From NCBI GenBank assembly GCA_963696325.1, contig CAVOJV010000005.1:1-64000 (forward strand): a stretch of 64,000 nucleotides of DNA, in the 5' to 3' direction. Source of the DNA: CAVOJV01 sp963696325. Lineage in GTDB: Bacteria; Pseudomonadota; Gammaproteobacteria; Competibacterales; Competibacteraceae. The notes beneath the pieces were generated by a model, which was given only the letters and a program-made list of their open reading frames with translations, had not been told where the DNA came from and searched no databases. The translations under genes were made by a program, and so were the position numbers. Positions 8,965-16,646 of this stretch are shown here, one piece after another (the stretch's first letter is position 1; every line of letters starts with the position of its first letter).

Positions 8965-10291
8965 ATGTCTCTGGAAAAAATCACTGAATTGCTCAACAAG
9001 CAAAAACTGGTGGAAGGCATGGTTCATAGTCAGAACATGCCTCGTCAAGCTCTCCTCGAAACCATCGTGCATCGACAGCATCGGGCCGAATTGCAGAATT
9101 TATTGAACAAGCTACCCGCCGGGGAAATTGGCAACATCTTCGAAACCTTGTCGATCGAGGATGCGAAGTGCCTCTGGAAGCAGGTTCCGGAAGCGCGGGA
9201 AAACGATATTCTCTGGGAGGTTTCGGATGCTCTGCGGGAACAGTTGGTCGGTAGCAGGGAGCCAGGGTTTTCCGAAAGCCAGATGAACGCCTTTGAACTG
9301 ATCGATGGAAGGCTGCAACAGATCCCAATTACCTGCCGAAAAGACTTGGAGCGAATTCGTCCCATCTGGATCGATCTGCTCAATGCCACCCAAGCAGAGC
9401 GGACCTACTTGGGTGAGCATTTTGGACTGGAATTGCCCGACCCCGGGGCTGCAACCGACCTGGAAGTCAGCTCCCGTTTTCATGTCGAGGAAAACAACGA
9501 AATCCACCTCCACTCGAATTTCCTGCTTGACCGCGAGGGGAATTCACGCAGTGTTCCGGTAGCTTTCATCCTGCGTGATGGCATCTTGTTCTCTGTGCGG
9601 AATGAAGAGCTACCGGTATTCCGGCTGCAAAGACGCCGCGCCCGAACGCAATCGGGCTACGTGTCTGACTGCAATGATCTATTGCTCGATCTCTATGGGG
9701 CAGATGTTGAATATTCAGCGGATTCGCTGGAAGACATCTATGACACCCTCGGCAAGGTGGGGGCGCCAGGTACTGAGCGAAACCATGAGTGATGAGGAGG
9801 CTGCTGGAGTACTGGCCGACATTGCCAAAGAGGAGGATCTCAACGGACGTATTCGCAGCAATATTCTGGATACACAGCGTGCCCTGTCATTCCTGATGCG
9901 CTGCAAGATTTTGTTGCAAAGCCAGTTTGATTATGCAAAGCAGATATTGCGCGACATCGAATCCCTCAATAGCCACACCGCATTTTTGTTCGACAAGATC
10001 AACTTTCTGATGGATGCCACGATCGGCTTCATCAGTATCAACCAGAACAGGCGTGTTTCCCAACTGACGGTATTTGGTATGGTCTTCATGCCCATTAATA
10101 TTCTGGCAGGCATGGGCGGCATGTCTGAATTTTCCATGATGACCCAGGGAACTCCTTGGCCGATTGCCTATGGCTTGTTCATCGTTGGCATGGGGCTGAT
10201 TGGCTGGGGAACTTACGTTGCTCTAAAACACTTTGAGAGCCGGAAGGTGAAGAAGACGGTTAAGGCTGATTTCGTGACTAGAGTCGTCTGA
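8965..10291 (+). CDS. CorA-like divalent cation transporter with MgtE_N-like N-terminus (one frameshift)
   Basis: About 441 aa after repair of one extra G in a five-G run (9759-9763). ATG 8965 has a GGAAG site upstream. The N-terminal third (LPAGEIGNIFETLSIEDAK) looks like the helical repeat domain of MgtE-type transporters. The middle is the CorA cytoplasmic funnel with the long helix (LRDIESLNSHTAFLFDKINF). The end has two membrane helices. In place of the CorA signature GMN the loop reads AGMGGMSEF, a variant I recall from CorA-like proteins of this architecture. Substrate is probably Mg2+ or another divalent cation. It stands alone, with no Pho-like site seen upstream. Confidence 0.75.
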
Positions 10292-10663
10292 TTTTTTTCA
10301 CGGCGTCGAGTCCTTTCTATTCCCTCGCCAACCACGGAGTTGGAGTTGCCTCCATCCTGTGGACAGGTTATCGCTTTCGGCTTCGGTCACGAAGGCGGTC
10401 AGTCGCCTATCGTTTCCACCTTCGGAGCAGATCAAGGGCAGACTTTCGTAGCGACGTGCTATCAGCACCGCCCAGTGAGTGCGCGCCGGCCGCGCTCTCG
10501 CGCCCCTACCGCAGCCGGGGGAGTGAACGACTGCCAGGCATGTTCTGCAGCTGTCTCGAAGGTGACTTGTCCAGATGCGAATAGCGCATCATCCTGCATG
10601 GAACCCCCCAGGGTTATGAACCCGTTCGAGCTAAACGACCAGAATAATCGACTTTGAGATCCA
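10292..10663. other. No convincing gene
   Basis: This 372-bp stretch between corA-like and plcP-like stops contains one open frame (10340-10657), but its composition is biased, it starts without a ribosome site and it resembles no family I know. Both flanking genes point into this region, so it may hold terminators, but no clear hairpin with a T-run was seen. Confidence 0.5.
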
Positions 10664-11416
10664 CTATAACGCAGGCTTTATCTTCAGCCAGTCGAGCAAC
10701 TCCAGGCTGCCGTCGTGGCGCTCCACCAGCGCGGTGCAGCTTTCCACCCAATCGCCATCGTTGCAGTAAAGCACTTGGTTAACGCGCCTTATAGCGGCCT
10801 TATGGATATGGCCGCAGACCAGGCCATCAACAGCGCAGCGCGCCGCTTCATGCGCCGCGACCGCTTCGAAGCGATCCATATACAGGATAGCCCTTTTTAC
10901 CTTGGTTTTAAGGTGGGCGGATAGCGACCAATACGGATAGCCGAGTATGCCACGCACCCGGTTAAGAAGGCGGTTAAGCCATAGCAATAGCTCGTAAAAC
11001 CTGCTGCCGAGCGAAATCAGGAGGACATTGTGCTTGACTAACACGTCAAATTCGTCTCCATGCAAGATCAGCAGGCGGCGTCCGTCGGCGGTACGGTGAA
11101 TGGCTTGTAAAGTAATGGTGATAGGCCCCAACAGCTTGCCAGCATACTGCCGCAGAGCTTCATCGTGATTGCCCGGTATGTAGACGACAGGGGTGCCATT
11201 GCGCGCTTTTGCCAGCAGCTTCTGGATTACGCTAGTGTGGGTCTGGGGCCAGTACCAGCCGTTTTTCATATTATGCAGATCGATGATATCCCCTACTAAA
11301 TAGAGATAGTCTGATTCCGTAGCCTCAAGAAACCTTACAAGAAATTCGGCCTTACAGTCGGCCAATCCGAGATGGACATCGGAGATCCAAATAGATCGGA
11401 AGCGTAAACTCTCCAT
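10664..11416 (-). CDS. plcP: PlcP-type phospholipase C (calcineurin-like metallophosphoesterase, LpxH-related)
   Basis: 250 aa. All calcineurin-fold metal motifs are present: DVHLG (13-17), GDIID (42-46), GNHDE (82-86), HGDEFD (119-124), GHIH (202-205). The segment GWYWPQTH (53-60) and the C-terminal GDWVESCTALVE are, as I recall them, typical of the PlcP proteins of Sinorhizobium and marine bacteria. These are often mis-annotated as UDP-diacylglucosamine hydrolase (LpxH). PlcP hydrolyses phosphatidylethanolamine and -choline to diacylglycerol during phosphate starvation. A near-consensus Pho box lies about 90 bp upstream, and an Agt-like glycosyltransferase is encoded nearby, which supports this reading over LpxH. 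The start is ATG 11416; a TTG at 11449 with AGGAG close upstream is possible. Confidence 0.7.
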   Translation of the reverse strand: MESLRFRSIWISDVHLGLADCKAEFLVRFLEATESDYLYLVGDIIDLHNMKNGWYWPQTHTSVIQKLLAKARNGTPVVYIPGNHDEALRQYAGKLLGPITITLQAIHRTADGRRLLILHGDEFDVLVKHNVLLISLGSRFYELLLWLNRLLNRVRGILGYPYWSLSAHLKTKVKRAILYMDRFEAVAAHEAARCAVDGLVCGHIHKAAIRRVNQVLYCNDGDWVESCTALVERHDGSLELLDWLKIKPAL

Positions 11417-11482
11417 AGCGATCACAAGAGGAAAAAACGTACTGGTCAACAGCTCCTAAGCGCCTAATGGTAAGTCTTTCTC

Positions 11483-11522
11483 GTTACAGTTGATGGCAAT
11501 GCCTATGACAGTTTTAAGACTG
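11483..11522 (-). promoter_or_regulatory. Pho box (strong) upstream of plcP
   Basis: On the minus strand: CAGTCTT (11522-11516), AAAA, CTGTCAT (11511-11505). By hand this matches the E. coli consensus (CTGTCAT, four A, CTGTCAT) at 16 of 18 positions. The 11-bp phase continues with ATTGCCA and then CTGTAAC (11489-11483). It lies 67-106 bp before the plcP start, suitable for activation by PhoB. Confidence 0.7.
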
Positions 11523-11603
11523 GCACCGCAGTCTAGCTCTAGCTACGTCATCTAATTGCGATTGACTGTTTTTAGGGCTATTAGCGTGCACAGTGTCGAT
11601 CGT

Positions 11604-11621
11604 TTGTCATAAAAACTGCAC
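11604..11621 (+). promoter_or_regulatory. Pho box (moderate) facing the 11713-13369 operon
   Basis: TTGTCAT (11604-11610), AAAA, ACTGCAC (11615-11621). The first unit is six of seven to the consensus, the spacer is ideal, and the second unit keeps only the CAC end. It is about 92 bp upstream of ATG 11713 and points away from the plcP box, making a divergent regulatory region. Confidence 0.5.
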
Positions 11622-11712
11622 CTGATTGCAACAAACATCGCATAGCCTCTTACAAGACCTGGTCTGAAAAGGTTTTGGATATTGTGCTCAGTTGATGTGA
11701 GGGAAAGAAGCG

Positions 11713-11922
11713 ATGATCGACGCTTTATTAGCACTTACCGCGGCTATCGCGGCTATGGTTTACCTTGGCTTTTGGGCAGCCGGCGATGCACCCGGTGATT
11801 TGACTTTAGCGATATGGAGCAGTGCTTTCTCGGTTTACGCTTATCGGGTACACCGGATGAAGCGCCGGTTGTCCGATCATAATATCGGGGAGTTGCTCAA
11901 GAGCCTGCGCGAAACCGCTTGA
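11713..11922 (+). CDS. Small membrane protein of unknown function
   Basis: 69 aa. ATG 11713 is preceded by GAGGGAAAGAAG. Two hydrophobic stretches (ALLALTAAIAAMVYLGFWAAG and LAIWSSAFSVYAY) are followed by a basic C-terminus (YRVHRMKRRLSD). I recognise no family. It is the first gene of a probable operon with the methyltransferase and the phosphatidylserine decarboxylase-like gene, behind a Pho-like site, so a role at the membrane during phosphate limitation is a reasonable guess only. Confidence 0.65.
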   Translation: MIDALLALTAAIAAMVYLGFWAAGDAPGDLTLAIWSSAFSVYAYRVHRMKRRLSDHNIGELLKSLRETA

Positions 11923-11978
11923 GAGTGTGCAAAGTATTCCACCTACAAAACCATCTTTTCTTCTATTAGAGGGCAGCC

Positions 11979-12695
11979 ATGCTGGACTTCACTCAGGACG
12001 GGCTTCAGGAATTCAGTCTGAACACTGCTGTACTGCATGATATCTTGGCGTATGCAAAACCGCTCGGCCATAATGAAAAACCCACCAATCTGAATATTGG
12101 TTTCGGCTTTATCTATTACGGTTTAGTGAGGGCCTTGCGGCCTAAACATGTGCTAGTGATCGGATCGGGTTTTGGCTTTAGCGTGGTATGTCTGGCGCTG
12201 GGGCTAAAGGATAACAGCAAAGGACAGTTGACCTTCGTTGACCCGTCGTTTTCGGTGTTTAAGCACGGACCCTTTAAAACCGTCGGAGGCACCGGCTATT
12301 GGGATGATCCGCAGAAAGTACATCAGCACTTTACGCGCTTTGGGCTGCAGCAGTTTATTACTCACTATAAATTGACCAGCGGGCAATTTTTTCAAAACTA
12401 CGCTGAGGTGACGTTGCCAGGTATCGACATCGCTTTCATCGATGGCAGCCATGCCTATGAAGATGTCAGGCATGACTTCCTCAGCGTCCTGCAACAGGCC
12501 CATAAAAATAGCTATATCCTGCTTCACGACACCAATATCTACATTCGCGAGATGGTCCGCCATGCGGGTGTCAAGCGCTGGCTTAAAATCCTTAAAAAGG
12601 AAAAGGAGGCTTTTGAAATCATCGATTTTCCTTTCTCTTCAGGGCTGGCATTAATCCGTGTCCTGCAGGATAAGGTATGGAAACATATCACCTGA
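11979..12695 (+). CDS. Class I SAM-dependent methyltransferase (Methyltransf_24 type)
   Basis: 238 aa. The Rossmann SAM-binding pattern is visible: HVLVIGSGFGFSVVCLALGL (motif I), FVDPS (acidic end of strand 2), IDIAFIDGSHAYEDVRHDF (motif IV with the FIDG-H signature of Methyltransf_24), ILLHDTN. Start ATG 11979. Its end overlaps the psd-like gene by 19 bp, so the two are cotranscribed. Methyltransf_24 members act on very different substrates (sugars, phenols, peptides), so the substrate is unknown. Its company with lipid enzymes suggests a lipid headgroup or glycolipid. Confidence 0.75.
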   Translation: MLDFTQDGLQEFSLNTAVLHDILAYAKPLGHNEKPTNLNIGFGFIYYGLVRALRPKHVLVIGSGFGFSVVCLALGLKDNSKGQLTFVDPSFSVFKHGPFKTVGGTGYWDDPQKVHQHFTRFGLQQFITHYKLTSGQFFQNYAEVTLPGIDIAFIDGSHAYEDVRHDFLSVLQQAHKNSYILLHDTNIYIREMVRHAGVKRWLKILKKEKEAFEIIDFPFSSGLALIRVLQDKVWKHIT

Positions 12696-13369
12696 TAGGG
12701 CTGGCTCTTATCTTAATAGTGGGAGGATTTCTTTACTGGCGCTATATTTGGTTTTTCCGAAACCCAGAACGCCTGCCGCCAATAGCGGAGGGTATCCTGA
12801 GTCCTGCCGATGGGACGGTGGTTTATGTAAAAACCGTTCAGCCCTTTGCCGAGGTCATATCGATCAAGAAAGGGATAAAAGCGACCATCAAGGATATTGT
12901 CCAAGAAGATGATGCCTCGCCCAAACTGATCATCGGCGTGTTCATGAGTCCTTTCAACATTCATTACAATCGCGCACCGCTCTCAGGCCAAGTCGAGTTT
13001 ATCCGCCACCATCCACCCAGCGGGAAGAACCTGCATATGGGATCCATGCACTGGCGCACCCTGCTCAATAGAGCGCCGCATTACGCTAATAGCCTGCATA
13101 TCATACAAAATGAGCGCAAAGTCACCCTCATCAAAGGTCAGTATAAAGGCAAAGCGCTGGCTTGCTATGTAGTCCAAATAGCCGCCAAAACTGTCAACGG
13201 CATCGATAGCTATGTGCATCCTGGTGATACTGTCGATAGAGGCGCCATCTTTGGAATGATTAGGATCGGCTCACAGGTCGATCTAGTGGTAACTTGGCAT
13301 GAAGGGCTTAAGCCGCGGGTGCAAGCAGGCGACCGAGTCCGTGCGGGTGAGACCATAGTCATCGATTAA
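12677..13369 (+). CDS. psd: Phosphatidylserine decarboxylase-like proenzyme (short form)
   Basis: 230 aa. An N-terminal membrane helix (LIGLALILIVGGFLYWRYIW) precedes the decarboxylase fold: FFRNPER, LSPADGTVVYV, IGVFMSPFNIHYNRAP. The C-terminal self-cleavage motif is GMIRIGSQVDLVV, where cleavage between Gly and Ser would make the pyruvoyl group. The length and sequence are of the short PSD-related (archaetidylserine decarboxylase-like) class, so the substrate may be phosphatidylserine or a similar lipid. It overlaps the methyltransferase gene and converges on the PAP2 gene 57 bp away. Having a PE-making enzyme in a phosphate-starvation locus is unexpected. Confidence 0.8.
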   Translation: METYHLIGLALILIVGGFLYWRYIWFFRNPERLPPIAEGILSPADGTVVYVKTVQPFAEVISIKKGIKATIKDIVQEDDASPKLIIGVFMSPFNIHYNRAPLSGQVEFIRHHPPSGKNLHMGSMHWRTLLNRAPHYANSLHIIQNERKVTLIKGQYKGKALACYVVQIAAKTVNGIDSYVHPGDTVDRGAIFGMIRIGSQVDLVVTWHEGLKPRVQAGDRVRAGETIVID

Positions 13370-13425
13370 CCACACTTGGCCGGCAGGATTACAATCGTCT
13401 AAGTTGTCTCAATGCACTTGCGGGT

Positions 13426-13956
13426 TCAGAATTGCAAGGCCAGTGTTGCTAGCCCTGCTCCCAAGAGAGCGCCGGCCAGCACATCACTAGGATAATGCAA
13501 GCCCAGCACCAAGCGCGACACAGCGACCAGCCCTGTAAAAGGGATCACCAGCCACGCCAGGCGCGGATAATAAAAAATTGCCACTAGGCTAAAGGACACT
13601 GCATGCAGAGTATGGCCGGAAGGAAAGCTGTACGTATCTAAAGGCGCTACCGTAGCACGGATGAGTAGGGTATGGTCACAGGGACGCGGGCGAGTGGTTT
13701 TGGTCTTTAACCAGCGGTAGAGGAACAAACCCATAGCGCCTGCCGTTATCATGCGCCCCAGCGCGGGTAAGGCGGCTAGGCCATCGATCAACATCAGGCA
13801 GGCCATCAAGCAATACCAAAAAATGCCATCGCCAAGACGGCTCACCACCGCGAATAGCCGCTCTACACCCCGTTTACGGACTGCTCGATTAAAACGCAAA
13901 CACCAGCGCAGTTCTTGCTCGGTTAGACGCTGCAGGCGCGCGAGCGGATCAGCCAT
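13426..13956 (-). CDS. PAP2-family membrane phosphatase
   Basis: 176 aa with about five membrane helices. The three acid-phosphatase motifs are intact: KTKTTRPRP (KX6RP), YSFPSGHTLHA (PSGH) and SRLVLGLHYPSD (SRX5HX3D). ATG 13956 has AGGGAG seven bases upstream and lies inside the end of the glycosyltransferase gene (stop at 13949), so it is probably cotranscribed with it. PAP2 enzymes dephosphorylate phosphatidate, phosphatidylglycerophosphate or undecaprenyl diphosphate. Next to an Agt-like enzyme, making diacylglycerol from phosphatidate is a plausible role. Confidence 0.85.
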   Translation of the reverse strand: MADPLARLQRLTEQELRWCLRFNRAVRKRGVERLFAVVSRLGDGIFWYCLMACLMLIDGLAALPALGRMITAGAMGLFLYRWLKTKTTRPRPCDHTLLIRATVAPLDTYSFPSGHTLHAVSFSLVAIFYYPRLAWLVIPFTGLVAVSRLVLGLHYPSDVLAGALLGAGLATLALQF

Positions 13957-15139
13957 GGTCACTCCCTGAATGGGCTAGCTCCAAAAAAATGGCTTCTAAC
14001 TGGTCATGAACGCGCTGCCAATCCCAGCGCTGCGCCGCACGGCTTGCCTCCTTGCCCAGTTCCCGCCTTTGGTTCGGTCGCTCAATCAAGCTTTGCACCG
14101 CCGCCACAAAAGCCTGATTATCCTGATAAGGCACTGGTAAACCGCTGTGGTTATGTTCTATATGCTGGCGGGCGGCGGCGTAATCAAAGGCCACTACCGC
14201 TAAGCCGCTCGCCATGGCCTCCAGGATCACGTTGCCAAATGTTTCGGTAAGGCTAGGAAACACGAAAACATCGGCGGACGCATAGTGCTCGGCCAAATCC
14301 TCTCCTCGGCGTAGTCCCGCAAAGATAAAGTGCGGATAGCGCGCCTGCAGCGTTGCCGCAACAGGCCCATCGCCCACCAGCACGAACCGCGCCGCCGAGC
14401 AGCGCTGTTGGGCCGCTTCAAAGGCCGCTATCGCTAATTGCAGATTCTTTTCTGCGGCTAGCCTCCCCACGTATAAAAGCACGGGATCTTCTGGGCTCGC
14501 TCCCCAGCGCTCGCGCAGTAGCGGGCTGCGGCGGGCGGGAGAAAACACGCGGGTATCCACCCCCCGCTGTAGGACACGCAGTGTGGTAAAGCCTGCGCTT
14601 TGCAAGTGCTCCGCGAGTTCCTGGGTGGGCACCAGAGTAAAGGCCGTGCGGTTATGAAAGCGGCGCAGGTAGGCAGCGATAGGAGTCGCCAGCACGCCAA
14701 CTCCATAATGGCGGCTGTAGCTGTGAAAGTTGGTATGAAAACTAGACAATACCGGCAGCCTCAAGCGCCTACTGGCACACAGTGCTGAGTATCCCAACAG
14801 CCCCTCAGTGGCGATATGGACAACATCGGGTGCTGCGTGCCGCCAGCGGCGTGCTAACCGATACCCAACCGGCAGGCCCATTCTCAACTCTGGGTAGAAA
14901 GGGATTACCACGCCAGGCTGAGGAATCTCTTCCAGATTGCCTTTGCATCTAGGTAAATCGGTGCGGTTCTGCCGAGGTCTGATCAGTTGTATATGATGAC
15001 CGCGATCCAGCAAGCCGTTGACCATCTGCTCAAGGGTGATAGCGACGCCATTGACCTCGGGCGGATACGTCTCAGTGACGATGGAAATTCGCAAGCGCTG
15101 TCTGGCGGCGCTGAAGGGAGTGGTTGCAAGGCTGCTCAT
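13949..15139 (-). CDS. agt: Agt-like GT4 glycosyltransferase (diacylglycerol glycosylation)
   Basis: 396 aa, GT-B fold of family GT4. The N-terminal acceptor domain has IVTETYPPEVNGVA, PDVVHIATEGLLG and SSFHTNFHSYSRHYG. The C-terminal nucleotide-sugar domain has LLYVGRLAAEKNL, VLVGDGP and FPSLTETFGNVILEAMASG. This is the pattern of the enzymes that glycosylate diacylglycerol in Pho-regulated plcP-agt loci, and also of mannosyl/glucosyl transferases. The ATG is at 15139. A tandem Pho-like array ends 64 bp upstream. The PAP2 gene overlaps its end. The sugar donor cannot be read from sequence. Confidence 0.75.
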   Translation of the reverse strand: MSSLATTPFSAARQRLRISIVTETYPPEVNGVAITLEQMVNGLLDRGHHIQLIRPRQNRTDLPRCKGNLEEIPQPGVVIPFYPELRMGLPVGYRLARRWRHAAPDVVHIATEGLLGYSALCASRRLRLPVLSSFHTNFHSYSRHYGVGVLATPIAAYLRRFHNRTAFTLVPTQELAEHLQSAGFTTLRVLQRGVDTRVFSPARRSPLLRERWGASPEDPVLLYVGRLAAEKNLQLAIAAFEAAQQRCSAARFVLVGDGPVAATLQARYPHFIFAGLRRGEDLAEHYASADVFVFPSLTETFGNVILEAMASGLAVVAFDYAAARQHIEHNHSGLPVPYQDNQAFVAAVQSLIERPNQRRELGKEASRAAQRWDWQRVHDQLEAIFLELAHSGSDHG

Positions 15140-15163
15140 AACTAGCCACTCTGGCTGAGCCGT

Positions 15164-15203
15164 GCAACAGTGTTATGACGCTTTAGTGATAATATAATGA
15201 CAG
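15164..15203 (-). promoter_or_regulatory. Tandem Pho boxes upstream of agt
   Basis: Four units at exact 11-bp phase on the minus strand: CTGTCAT (15203-15197), TTATCAC (15192-15186), GCGTCAT (15181-15175), CTGTTGC (15170-15164), with AT-rich 4-bp spacers TATA, TAAA, AACA. The first unit is a perfect consensus; the next two match five of seven. The array lies 25-64 bp before the agt start. Confidence 0.7.
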
Positions 15204-15207
15204 GGAA

Positions 15208-15232
15208 GGACAGCCTCCGGCGGAAGCTGTCC
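15208..15232 (-). terminator. Hairpin after the glycerophosphodiesterase gene
   Basis: GGACAGC (15208-15214) pairs with GCTGTCC (15226-15232), with additional TCC/GGA pairs inside. It lies just past the stop of the glycerophosphodiesterase gene and before the agt Pho array. There is no long T-run, so efficiency is uncertain. Confidence 0.5.
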
Positions 15233-15242
15233 CTGGGAGCAA

Positions 15243-16508
15243 TTACTTCAGACCCATGCAATTGGCGTAGTAGGTGACCGTGGCCGGCCAGTCGGAGAAG
15301 ATGCCGAGGATTTTCACCTGCTTGGCGAGCACGTCGAGCGCCTTGTACATGTCGCTGTCCTTCTTGATCGCCTTACCTTGCGGATCGAACTGGTAATACC
15401 AGCCGGCTTTCGAGGCGCCCTGGCGCAGGTCGGCACGCTCGAAGGTCCAGGTGATGATGTCCAGGCCGGCCTTCTTGATGTCCATTGGCGTACTCGGAGG
15501 GAATGACCTCGCCGGCGCCATTCACTGCCAGCAGCGCCCACATCGGCGGGGCGAAGATCCGCACGCCCTGCTGCTTCAGCTCCTTCAGCTCATCCAGGGT
15601 CAGACGCGGGATGGGCGGGGTACGGTCGGGTCGATGCTGTCGAGATAGACGGCCTGCTTGCCGAATGCCGGCTCGTTCTTGATCCAGTACAGGATGTCAT
15701 CCTGGTTGAAGGACTGGACCCAGACATCCTTCGGGTCCACACCGCCTTCCTTCAGTGTATCGATGAACTTCTGGGCATAGCCGTCCTGGCTGCCGAAGAT
15801 GGCATCGACACGGTCCTGGTGCTCGGCGCCCTTGAGCTCGGGCGTGTGTTTCACGCCGAGTTCCTGGTTAAGGGCGATGCTTTCCTTGAAGGAGACCACG
15901 TTGGCATGGCCGGTGTAGAGATCGGTGCGCCAACTGGCCGTGCCGCCCAGGTAGCCCTCGGCGTGGTGGCGCTGGGATTGCTGGCATCCATCTTCGCCTT
16001 GAGGGACTTGAACTCGTCCAGGGTCAGGTCGCTGGTGCAGCACTTCGGGCTGCCGGGTTCTGGCCAGGCCCGTCCAGGGTACGGTGCACTTGTCGTTCAG
16101 CTCGGTGGCGACGATGTTGGTGGTGGTGTGCAGGTCGCATTCGCTGTGGCGGCACACCAGCTCGCCATCCTTGGTGAAGGTCACGTCGCACTCGACGATG
16201 CCGGCGCCCATGCGCGCGCCGGCGCTGTAGGCCACATCCGAGTGCTCCGGGAACTGCATGGCCGCGCCGCGATGGCCGATCGAGAAATCGGTGCGGTAGA
16301 AGGGGCCGTTCTCGCACTGCATCAGGCGGTCCTTGAGCTTGCCCTCATCCATGCCCTCGACCAGATAAAACGGCCGCGGACCGAGCTGAACGCTGGATTT
16401 GGACTCGTGATCGTCACGATCGTCATTCTTGTCGTCTGCGTGGGTTAAAAAGGCAGGTAAAGCACTGGCCATCGCCAGCGCCAAGGCTAGTGTCTTGGTT
16501 TTGCGCAT
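15243..16508 (-). pseudogene. Secreted glycerophosphodiester phosphodiesterase (frame broken)
   Basis: About 420 aa if repaired. ATG 16508 has GGAGG upstream and a signal peptide (MRKTKTLALALAMASALPAF). The GDPD catalytic region is clear: FSIGHRGAAMQFPEHS, GIVECDVTFTKDGELVCRH. Downstream segments (SDLTLDEFKSLKAKM, EGYLGGTASW, VWVQSFNQDD, RLTLDELKELKQQGVRIFAP) fall in three frames. Breaks: an extra C near 16066, one base lost near 15956, one C lost near 15620, one A lost near 15485. The protein would cleave glycerophosphodiesters (deacylated phospholipids) in the periplasm to glycerol-3-phosphate. A Pho-like site lies about 85 bp upstream. Confidence 0.75.
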
Positions 16509-16592
16509 CGGTTTCCTCCCATCGAGTCGAGTTGCTAGGTGGGCGTTGGAGTGCCCCCGGCCCGAACTCTGGGCCTGAGATGTGTAGAGACG

Positions 16593-16621
16593 ATGACGGT
16601 CTGTTTGCAGTTTTATGAACA
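16593..16621 (-). promoter_or_regulatory. Pho-box-like site upstream of the glycerophosphodiesterase
   Basis: Minus strand, 11-bp phase: TGTTCAT (16621-16615), AAAA, CTGCAAA (16610-16604), CAGA, CCGTCAT (16599-16593). The last unit is six of seven, the others four of seven. It is the weaker type but correctly placed; the IS630 element begins 25 bp further upstream. Confidence 0.45.
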
Positions 16622-16646
16622 CGGTTTTCTATAGGGCTAACAGCTA

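Noticed and set aside
10340..10657. Open frame of 105 codons between the CorA-like and plcP genes
   Set aside because: No ribosome site, no family resemblance, composition unlike the real genes around it.
10664..11416. Annotation as LpxH (UDP-2,3-diacylglucosamine diphosphatase)
   Set aside because: The metal motifs fit both, but the GWYWPQTH and GDWVESCTA segments, the Pho box and the Agt neighbour favour PlcP.
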